A DNA stretch of 35,949 nt from DAOTTI01 sp034437795 (lineage in GTDB: Bacteria; Chloroflexota; UBA11872; UBA12225). A model generated the notes under the pieces. The model was not told the DNA's origin, did no database searches, and saw nothing but the letters and a program-made list of their open reading frames with translations. The stretch lies in assembly GCA_034437795.1 (NCBI GenBank), contig DAOTTI010000215.1, forward strand, positions 1-35,949. The letters run 5' to 3'. Shown here piece by piece: positions 1 through 7,847 of this stretch; within the stretch, counting starts at the first letter, position 1; each line of letters begins with the position of its first letter. The position numbers and the translations under genes were made by a program.

Positions 1-325
1 CGAAGGGGGTGAGGGCTGCCTCCCCGTGTCTCCGCGTCTCCGCGTCGGAGCGGGGCGTGGAAGGGGGCGAGGCGGCCCTCTGCCACAGCGAGGCTCCAAA
101 TATGTCACCATTCACCCGCCGCGACAGCGCTGCAATGATCGTAGGACGAGAAAGAAGACGAAAAGAAGCGGACCAGACGATCAGGATGATCGGATTGCGC
201 CGCGCGTCTCGCACGCCGGTGGCATAGTAAAGGCGAAGTAGATCGCCGTTATGGCTGAGACCGATTTCATCGAGGTGGCGCTCCAGAGCGCGAGCGCTGC
301 ACCCACGAAAGGCAGGCAAGCGCCC
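1..325 (-). pseudogene. 5'-truncated remnant of an unidentified protein gene
   Basis: On the minus strand a frame stays open from just after a TAG (plus-strand 326-328) to the window edge, but no credible start codon or ribosome binding site is present. The translation contains a protein-like stretch, LERHLDEIGLSHNGDLLRLY, followed by a hydrophobic segment (NPIILIVWSASFRLL), then runs into the intergenic hairpin repeat near positions 10-75, where it becomes low-complexity. I read this as the C-terminal part of a gene whose 5' end has been lost. I do not recognise the family. The frame could be open by chance in GC-rich DNA, although the balanced amino-acid composition between 100 and 325 argues against that. 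Confidence 0.3.
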
Positions 326-461
326 CTACGTGGCCGGCTGCCGTGCACACCATACCGTTGCCGGCGGAGCGGTTGCGGACGCGTAACGGCGGACCGCGGG
401 TCCCAGGGCTGACGGCCGGCGCTCGCTGTCGCTGGGGCCGCTCCGGCTAGAGAAGCACATC
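326..461. other. leader region of the histidine kinase, no gene seen
   Basis: This stretch lies between the remnant gene and the histidine kinase start. A purine-rich AGAGAAG at about 450-456 could serve as a weak ribosome binding site for the ATG at 462. I see no convincing promoter pair, RNA gene or terminator. Confidence 0.3.
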
Positions 462-2087
462 ATGCGCGCAGACGATCGACAGTCAATCCACCGGCGGAAG
501 GGGCGCGGGGACCGGAAACCCGCAGAACGGGTGGACGGGCTCCGTGAACGGGGGGGCTCTGCCTCGTCCGCAGCGCGCGCAACGCCGTCCTTATCCGAAG
601 CGTGGCGGCTGGCCACGGCGCTGGTGGCCGCGCCAACGCTGCAGGAGCAGCTGCACCTCTTGCTGGAGGCGGCGCCCCGCGTGGCCGGCGCCGACTCGGC
701 CACTATCTACCTGTGCGACGACGTGACCGGCACGCTCCGGGTCGTCGCCCGCTACGGCTTTGAGCCGGCCACCATGCCCCATCCCCGCCCCGGAGGGATC
801 ACGGAGCACGTCCTGGGCACAGGGGAGTTGGTGATCGTCGATGATACGGCGACCGATCCCCGAGTGAGCCAGGTGGTGCGCGACGCCGGCATCAGGTCGT
901 TCGTTGCGCTCCCGCTCCTGGTACGCCGCGCGACCGTGCGCGCGCCGACGGCCGCGGGCGAAGGCGTTGCTGTGGACGTGGCTGGCGCCCCGCCCGCAGA
1001 AGGCGCTGTCCCTGCCGTGCCGGAACCTGCCCTGCCGGCAGGCGAGGCGGGCGGGCTGCGGCCCATCGGCGTGCTGTACGTGAACGCGCGCCGCCCGCGG
1101 GCGTTCGACGCCGCCACCCTGGAAGGCCTCAAAGGCCTGGCGGCACTGGCCGCCGTGGCCATCGAGAACGGCTACCTGCTGGCGGCGCAGCGCGCCGCGG
1201 CGCAGGACCTGGCCGAGGCCCTGCGCCTGCGGGAGCAGTTCGCCTGGGCGGCGGCGCATGAGCTGAAGGGGCCGTTGACGCCGCTCAAAGGATACGCGCA
1301 GGCGATGCAACGGCGCCTGGAGCGGGCAGCAGCGCGGGGGGAGCCAGTCGATCTGGCCTGGCTCAGGCGGGCGCTGGGCATGATGGTGAGCCAGATCGAC
1401 CGGCTTGACCGCCTGGTCACCGATCTGCTCGACGTCTCCCGTCTGCGGGCCGGGCACTTCACCATCTCACCGGAGCCGGCCGACCTCGTCGATCTGGCGC
1501 GCCGCGCCCTGGAGCGCTTTCGCGAGATGCTGGCACTCCAGGCGGAAGCCGGCGAGGAGGAGGTCCAGCACACGCTGCGGTTCGAGTGCCGGGCGGATGC
1601 CCTGCCGGGGGTGTGGGACACGGGGCGGCTGGAGCAGCTCATCTTCAACCTGCTGAGCAACGCCGTAAAGTACTCGCCGGACGGCGGGGTCGTGGAGCTG
1701 CTGGTGGAACCGGTCTGCGCCGCCGGCCGCCGGCCCGACGAGCCTGGTGGCGAGGAGACGCGCCCCGGCGCCTGCGGGGAGCTAGATGCCTTCCGCCGGC
1801 ACGCGCCGGCCGTTGGTCCGGGGTGGGTCCATCTGGCGGTGCGGGACGAAGGGATTGGCCTCCCGCCCGACGAGTCAGCCCGCGCCGCGCTCTTTCGGCC
1901 CTTCACGCGGGGCCTGAACGTCCCTGCCCGCCGCGTCCCCGGCTTCGGGCTGGGCCTCTTCATCTGCGCGGAGATTGCCCGCCGGCACGGGGGCACCGTC
2001 TGGGCGGAGAGCCCGGGCGAGCGCCAGGGCAGCACCTTCCACGTGCTCCTGCCGCCGCAGCCGCCTCCTGCCCCCTCAAATCCTTGA
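462..2087 (+). CDS. GAF-domain sensor histidine kinase (orphan)
   Basis: A soluble two-component sensor kinase of 541 residues: it senses through a GAF domain, autophosphorylates on histidine and would pass the phosphate to a response regulator. Residues 1-45 are basic and low-complexity. A GAF domain covers about 50-240 and is interrupted at about 155-200 by an Ala/Pro/Glu-rich insertion. The HisKA helix carries the phospho-acceptor H266 in AAHELKGPL. The HATPase domain has the N box NLLSNAVKY (N400), the G1 box DEGIGL (D462) and the G2 box GFGLGL (494-499). No transmembrane helix is visible, so it is probably cytoplasmic. No response regulator lies beside it. The last codons and the stop fall inside a short copy of the 3' end of the neighbouring NHL gene, so the C-terminus may have been altered by recombination. 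The family call is secure; the signal sensed is unknown. Confidence 0.9.
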   Translation: MRADDRQSIHRRKGRGDRKPAERVDGLRERGGSASSAARATPSLSEAWRLATALVAAPTLQEQLHLLLEAAPRVAGADSATIYLCDDVTGTLRVVARYGFEPATMPHPRPGGITEHVLGTGELVIVDDTATDPRVSQVVRDAGIRSFVALPLLVRRATVRAPTAAGEGVAVDVAGAPPAEGAVPAVPEPALPAGEAGGLRPIGVLYVNARRPRAFDAATLEGLKGLAALAAVAIENGYLLAAQRAAAQDLAEALRLREQFAWAAAHELKGPLTPLKGYAQAMQRRLERAAARGEPVDLAWLRRALGMMVSQIDRLDRLVTDLLDVSRLRAGHFTISPEPADLVDLARRALERFREMLALQAEAGEEEVQHTLRFECRADALPGVWDTGRLEQLIFNLLSNAVKYSPDGGVVELLVEPVCAAGRRPDEPGGEETRPGACGELDAFRRHAPAVGPGWVHLAVRDEGIGLPPDESARAALFRPFTRGLNVPARRVPGFGLGLFICAEIARRHGGTVWAESPGERQGSTFHVLLPPQPPPAPSNP

Positions 2088-2105
2088 GACCTTGGCCAGC
2101 CTGAT
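2078..2105. repeat. direct repeat copy 1: duplicated 3' end of the NHL gene
   Basis: These 28 bp match 2152-2179 with two mismatches, at an offset of 74 bp. The second copy encodes the last eight codons and stop of the NHL protein gene (minus strand, IKLAKVSGI then stop). Copy 1 would read IRLAKVSRI then stop, and it also supplies the histidine kinase stop codon on the plus strand. Confidence 0.8.
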
Positions 2106-2113
2106 GGACCTGG

Positions 2114-2129
2114 CGGGCCGGACGGCCCG
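2114..2129. terminator. possible bidirectional terminator hairpin
   Basis: CGGGCC-GGAC-GGCCCG forms a 6-bp GC stem with a 4-nt loop between two convergent genes (histidine kinase and NHL protein). No T tract follows on either strand, so the assignment rests only on position and stem strength. Confidence 0.3.
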
Positions 2130-2149
2130 GCTAAGAGAAGGACGCCTCA

Positions 2150-3163
2150 TTAAATCCCTGAGACCTTGGCCAGCTTGATAGTGCGCCCGCCGATGAGCCA
2201 CTCAGACACGTACAGGTTCCCGCGGGCATCGATCCCCAGGCCGTGTGGACTATTGAACTTTCCGGGTGTGAGCTGGGCGTTGCGCACCGGCTCGCCCGCC
2301 GCATTCTTGTTGTTTGGCCAGCCCGGCACCTGGCACGCCGCCTCGTTCTCGCCCAGATAGCAGACCAGACGGTCTGCCCCGTCGACCACCGTCAACCGCG
2401 CGCGGAGCTCCGCGATCACCAGGTGATCGCCATCGACGACGAAGGCGCTGGGGCTGGTCATGAAGTCCTCGCCAAACGAGCGCTTGAACCTGCCGTCCAG
2501 GTCATAGACCTGCACGCGGCGGTTGCTGCGATCGGCGACGTACAGCTCGGGATCCGGCTTCCGGACGTCGACGAATACGGCGTGGGGCGTCTTGAATGCA
2601 CCGGCCCGCCCTTCCTCGCCGTTGATGCTGCCCAGGTAGCGGCCGGTCCGGTCGTAGCGATGGACGTAGCTCTGGCCGTAGCCATCGGCCACCCAGATGT
2701 CGCCGTTGCCGCCGAAGCGCTCCTCGAAGACCGCCACGGACGTGACTGAATACCGCCCCTCGCGGTACACCGGCAGGTCGGGACGCTCCAGGCGCATCAT
2801 GGTGCGCCCGTCAAGCCCCGTCTTGATGGCCTGGCTCCCGCGATCCCATGGCTGGTACTCGTATCCGGCGGCCGGTGCGCGGCGCGCGCCGTTGTCTGCC
2901 AGCCAGAGGTACTCCATGTCACGCTCCCTCACCAGCGTTATGGCGTGCGCGGCCCCCACCTCGCCCCGCCAGGAGCGCGCCAGCTCGCCGCGCTGGTTGA
3001 ACGCCAGCATCGCCGGCTCACCCTGGTGAAAGGTGAAGACGTCGCCAGTGCTGCTGACCGCGACGCCGCTGTGCGCCCAGCCCGTGCGCGCGCTCTCCGT
3101 GTCGGGGATCCTCGCCCAGTCCTCGACCCACTCGTACGTGTGCTCTCCGCTGCCAATACGCAT
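2150..3163 (-). CDS. NHL-repeat six-bladed beta-propeller protein
   Basis: A 337-residue protein built from NHL-type repeats. Repeated blocks such as TPHAVFVDVRKPDPELYVAD, RVQVYDLDGRFKRSF and SPHGLGIDARGNLYVSEW follow the pattern 'location phrase, DxxGNLYVaD, R(V)QvyD' of NHL propellers, which bind ligands or proteins or act as lyase or esterase scaffolds. I chose the ATG at 3163 because AAGGAG lies 9 nt upstream; a longer reading from 3202 adds residues without support. No signal peptide is evident, so a cytoplasmic location is likely. It is divergent from the DMT transporter and convergent with the kinase. The final codons and stop are duplicated downstream at 2078-2105. No substrate can be assigned. 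Related proteins are often annotated as peptidylglycine monooxygenase-like, but I see no basis for that activity here. Confidence 0.8.
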   Translation of the reverse strand: MRIGSGEHTYEWVEDWARIPDTESARTGWAHSGVAVSSTGDVFTFHQGEPAMLAFNQRGELARSWRGEVGAAHAITLVRERDMEYLWLADNGARRAPAAGYEYQPWDRGSQAIKTGLDGRTMMRLERPDLPVYREGRYSVTSVAVFEERFGGNGDIWVADGYGQSYVHRYDRTGRYLGSINGEEGRAGAFKTPHAVFVDVRKPDPELYVADRSNRRVQVYDLDGRFKRSFGEDFMTSPSAFVVDGDHLVIAELRARLTVVDGADRLVCYLGENEAACQVPGWPNNKNAAGEPVRNAQLTPGKFNSPHGLGIDARGNLYVSEWLIGGRTIKLAKVSGI

Positions 3164-3287
3164 CCTGGTTGCTCCTTGATCTCCGGCGTGAGTCTCCCGC
3201 ACGGAGGGAAGCGCGCTGTATCCGGCGTGGCCGGCGCCGGTATGCTTCCGGCCTCATAGTACTGGTTCGCGCCCCCTGGGTCGAGCG

Positions 3288-4244
3288 ATGCTGCTGCTCC
3301 TTCTACACATCACCGGCAACGCTGCCTTTGCTCTCCTGGTCAGGACCGCCCGCTCCCACCGGTTCGACTACGCCGCCGTCGGGCTCACCAACTACGCCAC
3401 GGCGGCGGTCATCTCCGCCACGGCGCTGGCGCTGGCGCGGCCTCCGTCGCTCGACGCGGCCGCCGCCTTCTGGGGCACGGTCAACGGGCTGCAGTATCAG
3501 ACGACGTACCTGTTGATGTACGTGCTGATCGGCCTGGCCGGCATCGCCGTCACCACGAGCTTCCTGCGCCTCTCCGTGGCCGTGCCCGTCCTGGCGTCGA
3601 TCGCCATCTGGCAGGAGTGGCCGCGGCCAGCGCAGGCGCTGGGCCTGCTGCTCGCTGCCGCCGCCCTGCCTCTCCTTGGCAGTACGGCGCAACGGGGCGC
3701 GCTGGCCGCCCCATCCGGCGCAGGCCACCGGCATGCCTCCCCGATCGCCGCCGGCGTCCTGATCGCCGCCACCATCCTCATCTCCGGCTCCGGCCAGTTG
3801 GCGGCCAAGGCCTTCGCGGAGCTGCACCGGCCGGAGCAGCGCCCGGTGTACGTCTTTGCCGTCTACGCCGCGGCGACGTTGCTCTCCATCGTCACCTGGC
3901 CATGGCGCGCGCGCCTCCAGGGCCCACGTGCGCCAGGTCCGAGGTCCACGGCCCGTGGCTCGGGCCAGCGAAACCGGCCATTCGCCCGGGGACGTCTTGG
4001 GCGCGCCGGCGCCTCAGTGCTGCTGGGGACGGTGATTGGCGCCGTCAACGTCGGGCAGATCTGGGTCCTGCTGCCGGCGCTGGCGCAAGTGCCGGGCGTG
4101 ATCGCCTTCCCGCTCGCCGCCGCCGGCGGGCTCACCCTGACGGCGCTCGGTGGCCGGCTGCTGTGGCGTGAGCCCCTGGGCGGGCGCACCGGCGCCGGCA
4201 TCGCCCTGGCGATCCTGGCCGCGGCACTGGTCAATGCCGGCTAA
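3288..4244 (+). CDS. DMT/EamA-type multi-pass membrane transporter
   Basis: A 318-residue, very hydrophobic protein with about nine to ten predicted transmembrane segments. It resembles the drug/metabolite transporter (EamA) superfamily in its two halves, separated by a polar, Gly/Arg-rich loop at about residues 215-245. It starts with a hydrophobic helix (MLLLLLHITGNAAFALLV) and ends with another (GAGIALAILAAALVNAG). EamA proteins export or import small metabolites across the cytoplasmic membrane, but no substrate can be read from the sequence. The ATG at 3288 is the natural start of the first helix; there is no strong ribosome binding site. It is transcribed divergently from the NHL gene across a 124-bp gap. 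The superfamily call is moderately sure, and another permease fold with the same topology cannot be excluded. Confidence 0.6.
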   Translation: MLLLLLHITGNAAFALLVRTARSHRFDYAAVGLTNYATAAVISATALALARPPSLDAAAAFWGTVNGLQYQTTYLLMYVLIGLAGIAVTTSFLRLSVAVPVLASIAIWQEWPRPAQALGLLLAAAALPLLGSTAQRGALAAPSGAGHRHASPIAAGVLIAATILISGSGQLAAKAFAELHRPEQRPVYVFAVYAAATLLSIVTWPWRARLQGPRAPGPRSTARGSGQRNRPFARGRLGRAGASVLLGTVIGAVNVGQIWVLLPALAQVPGVIAFPLAAAGGLTLTALGGRLLWREPLGGRTGAGIALAILAAALVNAG

Positions 4245-4428
4245 CTATCCGCTGGCATGTTCGCGCTGCCATGTCCATTGATGCCCGGCCGTCCTGTCCC
4301 GCACACCGGCACCGCCGCCTGTCGGCAGGCGGCCTTGAGCACCGGTCGGACGAGAACGCCGCCCACGCCTCGCCCTGGCGCGGCCGGCGCTGGCCGCCTG
4401 CCTGGAGCAGGGGCCGGACCGCTGCCGC

Positions 4429-4659
4429 CTACCCCTCGCCCCGCAGCCCCGCCAGCTCAGCGTGCAGGCGAGCGAGTTCCGCCTCCGCGGTTTCAGCACC
4501 GCGGCGCTCATCCTCCGCGCGCCGGCGCTGGTCCTCGGCGCGCCTGTACTCCTCCACCGTGAGCGCGACGGTCTCCTCGTAGCTAGGCAGCCATTAACCC
4601 GACTGCGGATCGAAGAAATGCAACTCCGGCCCGTGGGCGTGGATTTGCAGTCCATGTCT
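4429..4659 (-). pseudogene. C-terminal remnant of a Uma2-family endonuclease-like gene
   Basis: Read on the minus strand from 4659, the translation is HGLQIHAHGPELHFFDPQSG, then a TAA stop (4596-4594), then in the same frame WLPSYEETVALTVEEYRRAE and a charged helical tail of RRRAEDERR and AELARLHAEL type ending at TAG (4431-4429). The 'FyDP..G.wL.syeE' segment followed by a run of RAEaERrRAEaEaa is typical of the C-terminus of Uma2-family (PD-(D/E)XK nuclease-like, DUF820) proteins, which are expanded in Cyanobacteria and Chloroflexota. The catalytic N-terminal two-thirds is missing and a stop lies inside, so this is a dead fragment. GAA changed to TAA at the FDPQSG-E-WL position would explain the stop. 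Confidence 0.7.
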
Positions 4660-4744
4660 GTTGCGCGGCCTCGGGGCATCTCCGCGTCCCCGTGCTTTCG
4701 TGTCCCCGCAACCGAGCAGGGTGGCACGGCTGCCGTGGGTGAAG

Positions 4745-4866
4745 CCCTCTCCCGTGGGCCTCGTCCTCCTCTCCGTCTCGGAAAGGGGGCGGCGGGCCCA
4801 AGCGGCACACCCGTGGCCGTCGTGCCCCCTCTCCGTGTCGGAGAGGGGGCTAGGGGGTGACGTCCT
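4745..4866. repeat. family A hairpin repeat, two copies
   Basis: Two adjacent copies of a dispersed intergenic repeat. The better one has a perfect hairpin, CCCCCTCTCCG-TGT-CGGAGAGGGGG, at 4825-4849, followed by a GGGGGTGACGTCCTCG-like tail and preceded by a CCGTGGCCGTCG box. The same unit occurs at 35131-35333 and, degenerate, at about 10-75. The first copy here (about 4765-4790) is diverged. The repeat sits just beyond the 3' end of the M20 hydrolase gene, where a hairpin could also stop transcription. Confidence 0.75.
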
Positions 4867-4869
4867 CGA

Positions 4870-6234
4870 TCAGCCGTCGAAGGCCGCCCCATCAAACGTG
4901 ATCGTCTGGTTCAGGCGCCGCTGGAACGCCAGGTACTCGTCCTTGGTAAAGCGGGGCCGGAACTGGTCCAGGATGGGCCGCGCGGCGCCGCCGGCCAGCA
5001 GGTCCAGGACGGTCATGGCCATCGCCTTGGCCGGGCGCAAGATGGCGGCCTCAGGATCGGCGATGCGGTAGTCCGCGCCGTGCCCCGTGCCCTCCGCGCC
5101 GCCGGCGTAGGGATGGATGGCCGGCATGATGTGGGTAACGTCACCCATATCCGTCGAGCCGGTGCGGTGGCCGATCTCCTTCACCTGCCCTTCGCCGGCC
5201 AGCTCGACAGCATTTCGCCGCCAGACCTCGGCCAGCGCCGGATCATTGCGGAGCGGCAGGTAGCCGGGCAAGGTGCGGATCTGGACCTGCGCGCCAATGG
5301 CCAGCGCGCCGGCCTTCAGCGCCCGATCCACCTTGCGGTTGGCGTCTTCAATCGCCTCCACCGTCTTCGCCCGCACGAACGTCTCCAGGCGCACGTCGGC
5401 CGGCACAACGTTCACCACGTCCCCACCCCGCGTGATGATCGGATGGACGCGCACCGTGTCGTCGTCGCGGAAGGTCTCTCGCTGGGCGTGGATGGCCTGC
5501 AGGGCGAGGGTGGCCGCGTTCAGGGCATTGATCCCCTTGTGGGGCGAGCCGCCGGCGTGCGCCGCTCGGCCGACGTACCGGACCAGCTTGACGATGCAGC
5601 CGTTGTTGGACCCAGACAGCCCCAGCGCGCCGTCCTCCTTGTTGCTGGAGGTGTGGGTCATCATCGCCAGGTCCACGTCGTCGAACTCGCCCAGACGGAT
5701 CAGCTCCGGCTTGCCCCCGAGGAACTCGATCTTGCCCTGGCGAGCCAGCCCTTCACGGTACTCGATCTCGACGTACTCCTCGGCCGGTACGGCAAAGAAC
5801 ACCACGCTTCCCGCCAGGTGGGGCGCGACGCCGGCGTCAACCAGCCCGGCGGCGACGCCGAGCAGCATCGCGATCTGGGCGTTGTGCCCGCAGGCGTGGG
5901 CTGCGCCGGTTTCGGGATCGGCGAAGGGGTGCTCCCGCACCGCCAGGGAGTCCAGCTCGCCCAGCACGGCCACCACCGGCCGGGGCTGGGCCCCTTCCAG
6001 GCGGGCCTTGACGCCGGTCAGCGCCAGCCGGCTGCGATACGGCAGGCCGAGGCGCTCGACGAAGCCGGACACGATGGCGGCCGTGCGGTGCTCCTTGAAG
6101 CCCAGCTCCGGATGCCGGTAGATGTCGTCCGCAATGCGGAACAGCTCGTCCGCGCGCCGGTCGATGGCGGCGCAGGCGGCCGCCTTGAGGGACGCGACGG
6201 TGGGGCTCGACTCTGAAACGGTGGCGGTGGTCAT
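4870..6234 (-). CDS. M20-family amidohydrolase, AbgB-like
   Basis: A 454-residue cytoplasmic metallohydrolase of the M20 (dimetal aminoacylase/carboxypeptidase) family, closest in style to AbgB, the p-aminobenzoyl-glutamate hydrolase subunit B. Visible metal-site elements are the LGELDSL segment (about 91-97), HACGHN (113-118) and AEE (151-153). The dimerisation lid contains GRAAHAGGSPHKGINALNAA, and late residues GSTDMGDVTHIMPAIH supply the last ligands. Length fits the family (about 430-480). The ATG at 6234 has AGGAGG 13 nt upstream. It probably cleaves an amide bond of an N-acylated amino acid or aryl amide; the exact substrate is unknown. The gene is divergent from the mandelate-racemase-family gene across a 195-bp region that holds a large inverted repeat. 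Confidence 0.88.
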   Translation of the reverse strand: MTTATVSESSPTVASLKAAACAAIDRRADELFRIADDIYRHPELGFKEHRTAAIVSGFVERLGLPYRSRLALTGVKARLEGAQPRPVVAVLGELDSLAVREHPFADPETGAAHACGHNAQIAMLLGVAAGLVDAGVAPHLAGSVVFFAVPAEEYVEIEYREGLARQGKIEFLGGKPELIRLGEFDDVDLAMMTHTSSNKEDGALGLSGSNNGCIVKLVRYVGRAAHAGGSPHKGINALNAATLALQAIHAQRETFRDDDTVRVHPIITRGGDVVNVVPADVRLETFVRAKTVEAIEDANRKVDRALKAGALAIGAQVQIRTLPGYLPLRNDPALAEVWRRNAVELAGEGQVKEIGHRTGSTDMGDVTHIMPAIHPYAGGAEGTGHGADYRIADPEAAILRPAKAMAMTVLDLLAGGAARPILDQFRPRFTKDEYLAFQRRLNQTITFDGAAFDG

Positions 6235-6335
6235 CGGCGCAATCGTCCTCCTGCGCTGCGATCTGCCCGCTGAGCATACCTGTTGTGGTGGTCAGGCGGA
6301 GGTCCGCGCGCCCACCGGAGGCGGGCTCGCCGTGA

Positions 6336-6388
6336 TCAGGTGGGGATCAAGTGGTGATCGACTTGACGATAACCTGCTCCCCACCTGA
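6336..6388. promoter_or_regulatory. nested inverted repeat in a divergent promoter region
   Basis: The outer arms TCAGGTGGGGA (6336-6346) and TCCCCACCTGA (6378-6388) are perfect. Directly inside lie TCAAGT (6347-6352) and ACTTGA (6361-6366), also perfect, leaving an 8-nt loop and an 11-nt bulge. The element lies between the divergent M20 hydrolase and enolase-superfamily genes. It may be a regulator-binding site or an RNA hairpin in the leader of the downstream gene; the sequence does not decide which. Confidence 0.5.
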
Positions 6389-6429
6389 CCCCCACACGGT
6401 ACCATCTGGCGCCGAAGGAGGCAGCGCCA

Positions 6430-7629
6430 ATGAAGATCACGGCCCTGGAGACGGTGCGCGTGGGCGAGCACCCCAACGTGCTCTTCGTGCGGGTCCACAC
6501 CGACGCCGGACTGGTTGGATTGGGCGACACCTGGCGGATGACCGACACGGTAAGTAGCTACGTCCACCAGGTCGCCGCCCCGCTGCTGCTCGGCCAGGAT
6601 CCTTTCGCCATCGAACGCCACTGGCGCACGCTCTATCGCGCCACGGCCGGCGCCGGTCTGCACGGGAGCGAGATCCGCGGCCTTTCGGCGATCGACGTCG
6701 CGCTGTGGGACCTCTTTGGCCAGGCGCAGGGGCTACCCATCTACCGCCTGCTGGGTGGCCCGACCGGCGACAAGGTGCGCATCTACAACACCTGCGCCGG
6801 GTACCGGTACGGCGGGGCCAGGCCCCGCGGTGCCGACGCCACCTATACCGACGGCAAGGTCGAAGGCCCGTACGAAGACCTGGACGCCTGGAAGACCGAT
6901 GCCGGCCGCCTGGCCAGGGACCTGCTGGAGCAAGGGATCACGGCGATGAAGATCTGGCCCTTCGACCAGTTCGGGCCAGAGACCGGCGGGCAGTGGATCA
7001 CGGCGGCGCAGATCGAGCAGGGCTTACGGCCGTGGCGCCAGATCCGCGAAGCGGTGGGGAATAAGATGGAGGTGGCGCTGGAGATGCACAGCGTCTGGAA
7101 CCTGCCCAGCGCCATTCGCATCGCCGAGGCGGTAGAGCCGTACGACCCGATGTGGTTTGAAGACCCCCTGCGCATGGACAATCTGGACGCCCTGGCTGAG
7201 TTCAAGGCGTCCACGCGCGTGCCCACGGTGGCCAGCGAGACGCTGGCTACGCGCTACGCCTTCCGCGAGCTGCTGGAAAAGGACGCCGTCTCCATCGTCA
7301 TGTTCGACTGCGGCTGGGTGGGCGGCCTCACCGAGGCCAAGAAGATTGCAGCCATGGCGGAGGCCCACCACCTGCCGGTCGCGCCCCACGACTGCACCGG
7401 CCCCATCAACTACGTGGCCGACGTGCACCTCGACTTCGCCATCACCAACTGCTATATCCAGGAGACGGTGCGCGCCTACATCCACGGCTGGTACGCCCAG
7501 CTCGTCACCCAGCTTCCGCGGATCGAGCGCGGGTACGTCTACCCGCCCGAAGGCCCCGGCCTGGGCACGGCCCTGCGCCCGGAGGTGCTGGAGCGACCGG
7601 ACGTGACAATCCAGCGGACTGAGCTCTAG
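6430..7629 (+). CDS. mandelate racemase/muconate lactonizing enzyme family protein
   Basis: A 399-residue enolase-superfamily enzyme that abstracts a proton next to a carboxylate with Mg2+ help, usually a sugar-acid dehydratase, racemase or cycloisomerase. The N-terminal capping domain is about 1-125, then the TIM barrel. Likely catalytic and metal residues are K174 (AMKIWPF), E218 (VALEMHS), E244 (WFEDPL), E270 (VASET), D293 (FDCGWVGG) and H320 (VAPHDCTGP). The His late in the barrel with a single Lys resembles the mandelate-racemase subgroup rather than the two-Lys muconate type. AAGGAGG lies about 8 nt before the ATG, giving a strong start. Neighbouring oxidoreductase and sugar-binding protein genes suggest a carbohydrate-acid pathway; the true substrate cannot be read. 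Confidence 0.9.
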   Translation: MKITALETVRVGEHPNVLFVRVHTDAGLVGLGDTWRMTDTVSSYVHQVAAPLLLGQDPFAIERHWRTLYRATAGAGLHGSEIRGLSAIDVALWDLFGQAQGLPIYRLLGGPTGDKVRIYNTCAGYRYGGARPRGADATYTDGKVEGPYEDLDAWKTDAGRLARDLLEQGITAMKIWPFDQFGPETGGQWITAAQIEQGLRPWRQIREAVGNKMEVALEMHSVWNLPSAIRIAEAVEPYDPMWFEDPLRMDNLDALAEFKASTRVPTVASETLATRYAFRELLEKDAVSIVMFDCGWVGGLTEAKKIAAMAEAHHLPVAPHDCTGPINYVADVHLDFAITNCYIQETVRAYIHGWYAQLVTQLPRIERGYVYPPEGPGLGTALRPEVLERPDVTIQRTEL

Positions 7630-7755
7630 CCTGGCCTACTCACGGTCAGCGACGAGTCGCGTCTCCCATAAGTGAGAGGGGGAGGGCTCCGCTCGTGGAG
7701 GATCCTGCTTGTTAGCCGCGAGCCCGTCAAGCGAGGCGGCGTGAGGCGTCCGCTC

Positions 7756-7795
7756 GTGAAGAACTCGGTCCCGCCCCTGCGGGGCACCAGCGCGG
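7756..7795. repeat. family C hairpin repeat, copy 1
   Basis: This 40-bp segment matches 30021-30059 at most positions. Both begin GTGAAGAAC and end CCAGCGCGG. The centre is a hairpin, GCCCC-TGC-GGGGC here and GCTCC-TGA-GGAGC in the other copy, so the paired positions changed together. It lies in the 218-bp convergent gap after the enolase-superfamily gene. Confidence 0.65.
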
Positions 7796-7847
7796 TATGA
7801 AGAGGCGCGCCAACGCGATCACGGTACTGTCCAGGGAGGCTCAGCAG

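Larger units (their letters stand above)
4245..4869. other. gene-free stretch with a dead gene and repeats
   Basis: These 625 bp between the transporter and the M20 hydrolase hold no intact gene. Bases 4245-4428 show nothing I can name. Bases 4429-4659 hold a decayed Uma2 fragment on the minus strand. Bases 4745-4866 hold two copies of the hairpin repeat called family A here. The short open frames in this stretch are repeat translations or shadows of the Uma2 fragment. Confidence 0.6.

Noticed and set aside
251..409. 52-residue plus-strand open frame (MAETDFIEVALQ...)
   Set aside because: It has no ribosome binding site and lies opposite the remnant gene; its second half is Arg/Cys-rich and not protein-like.
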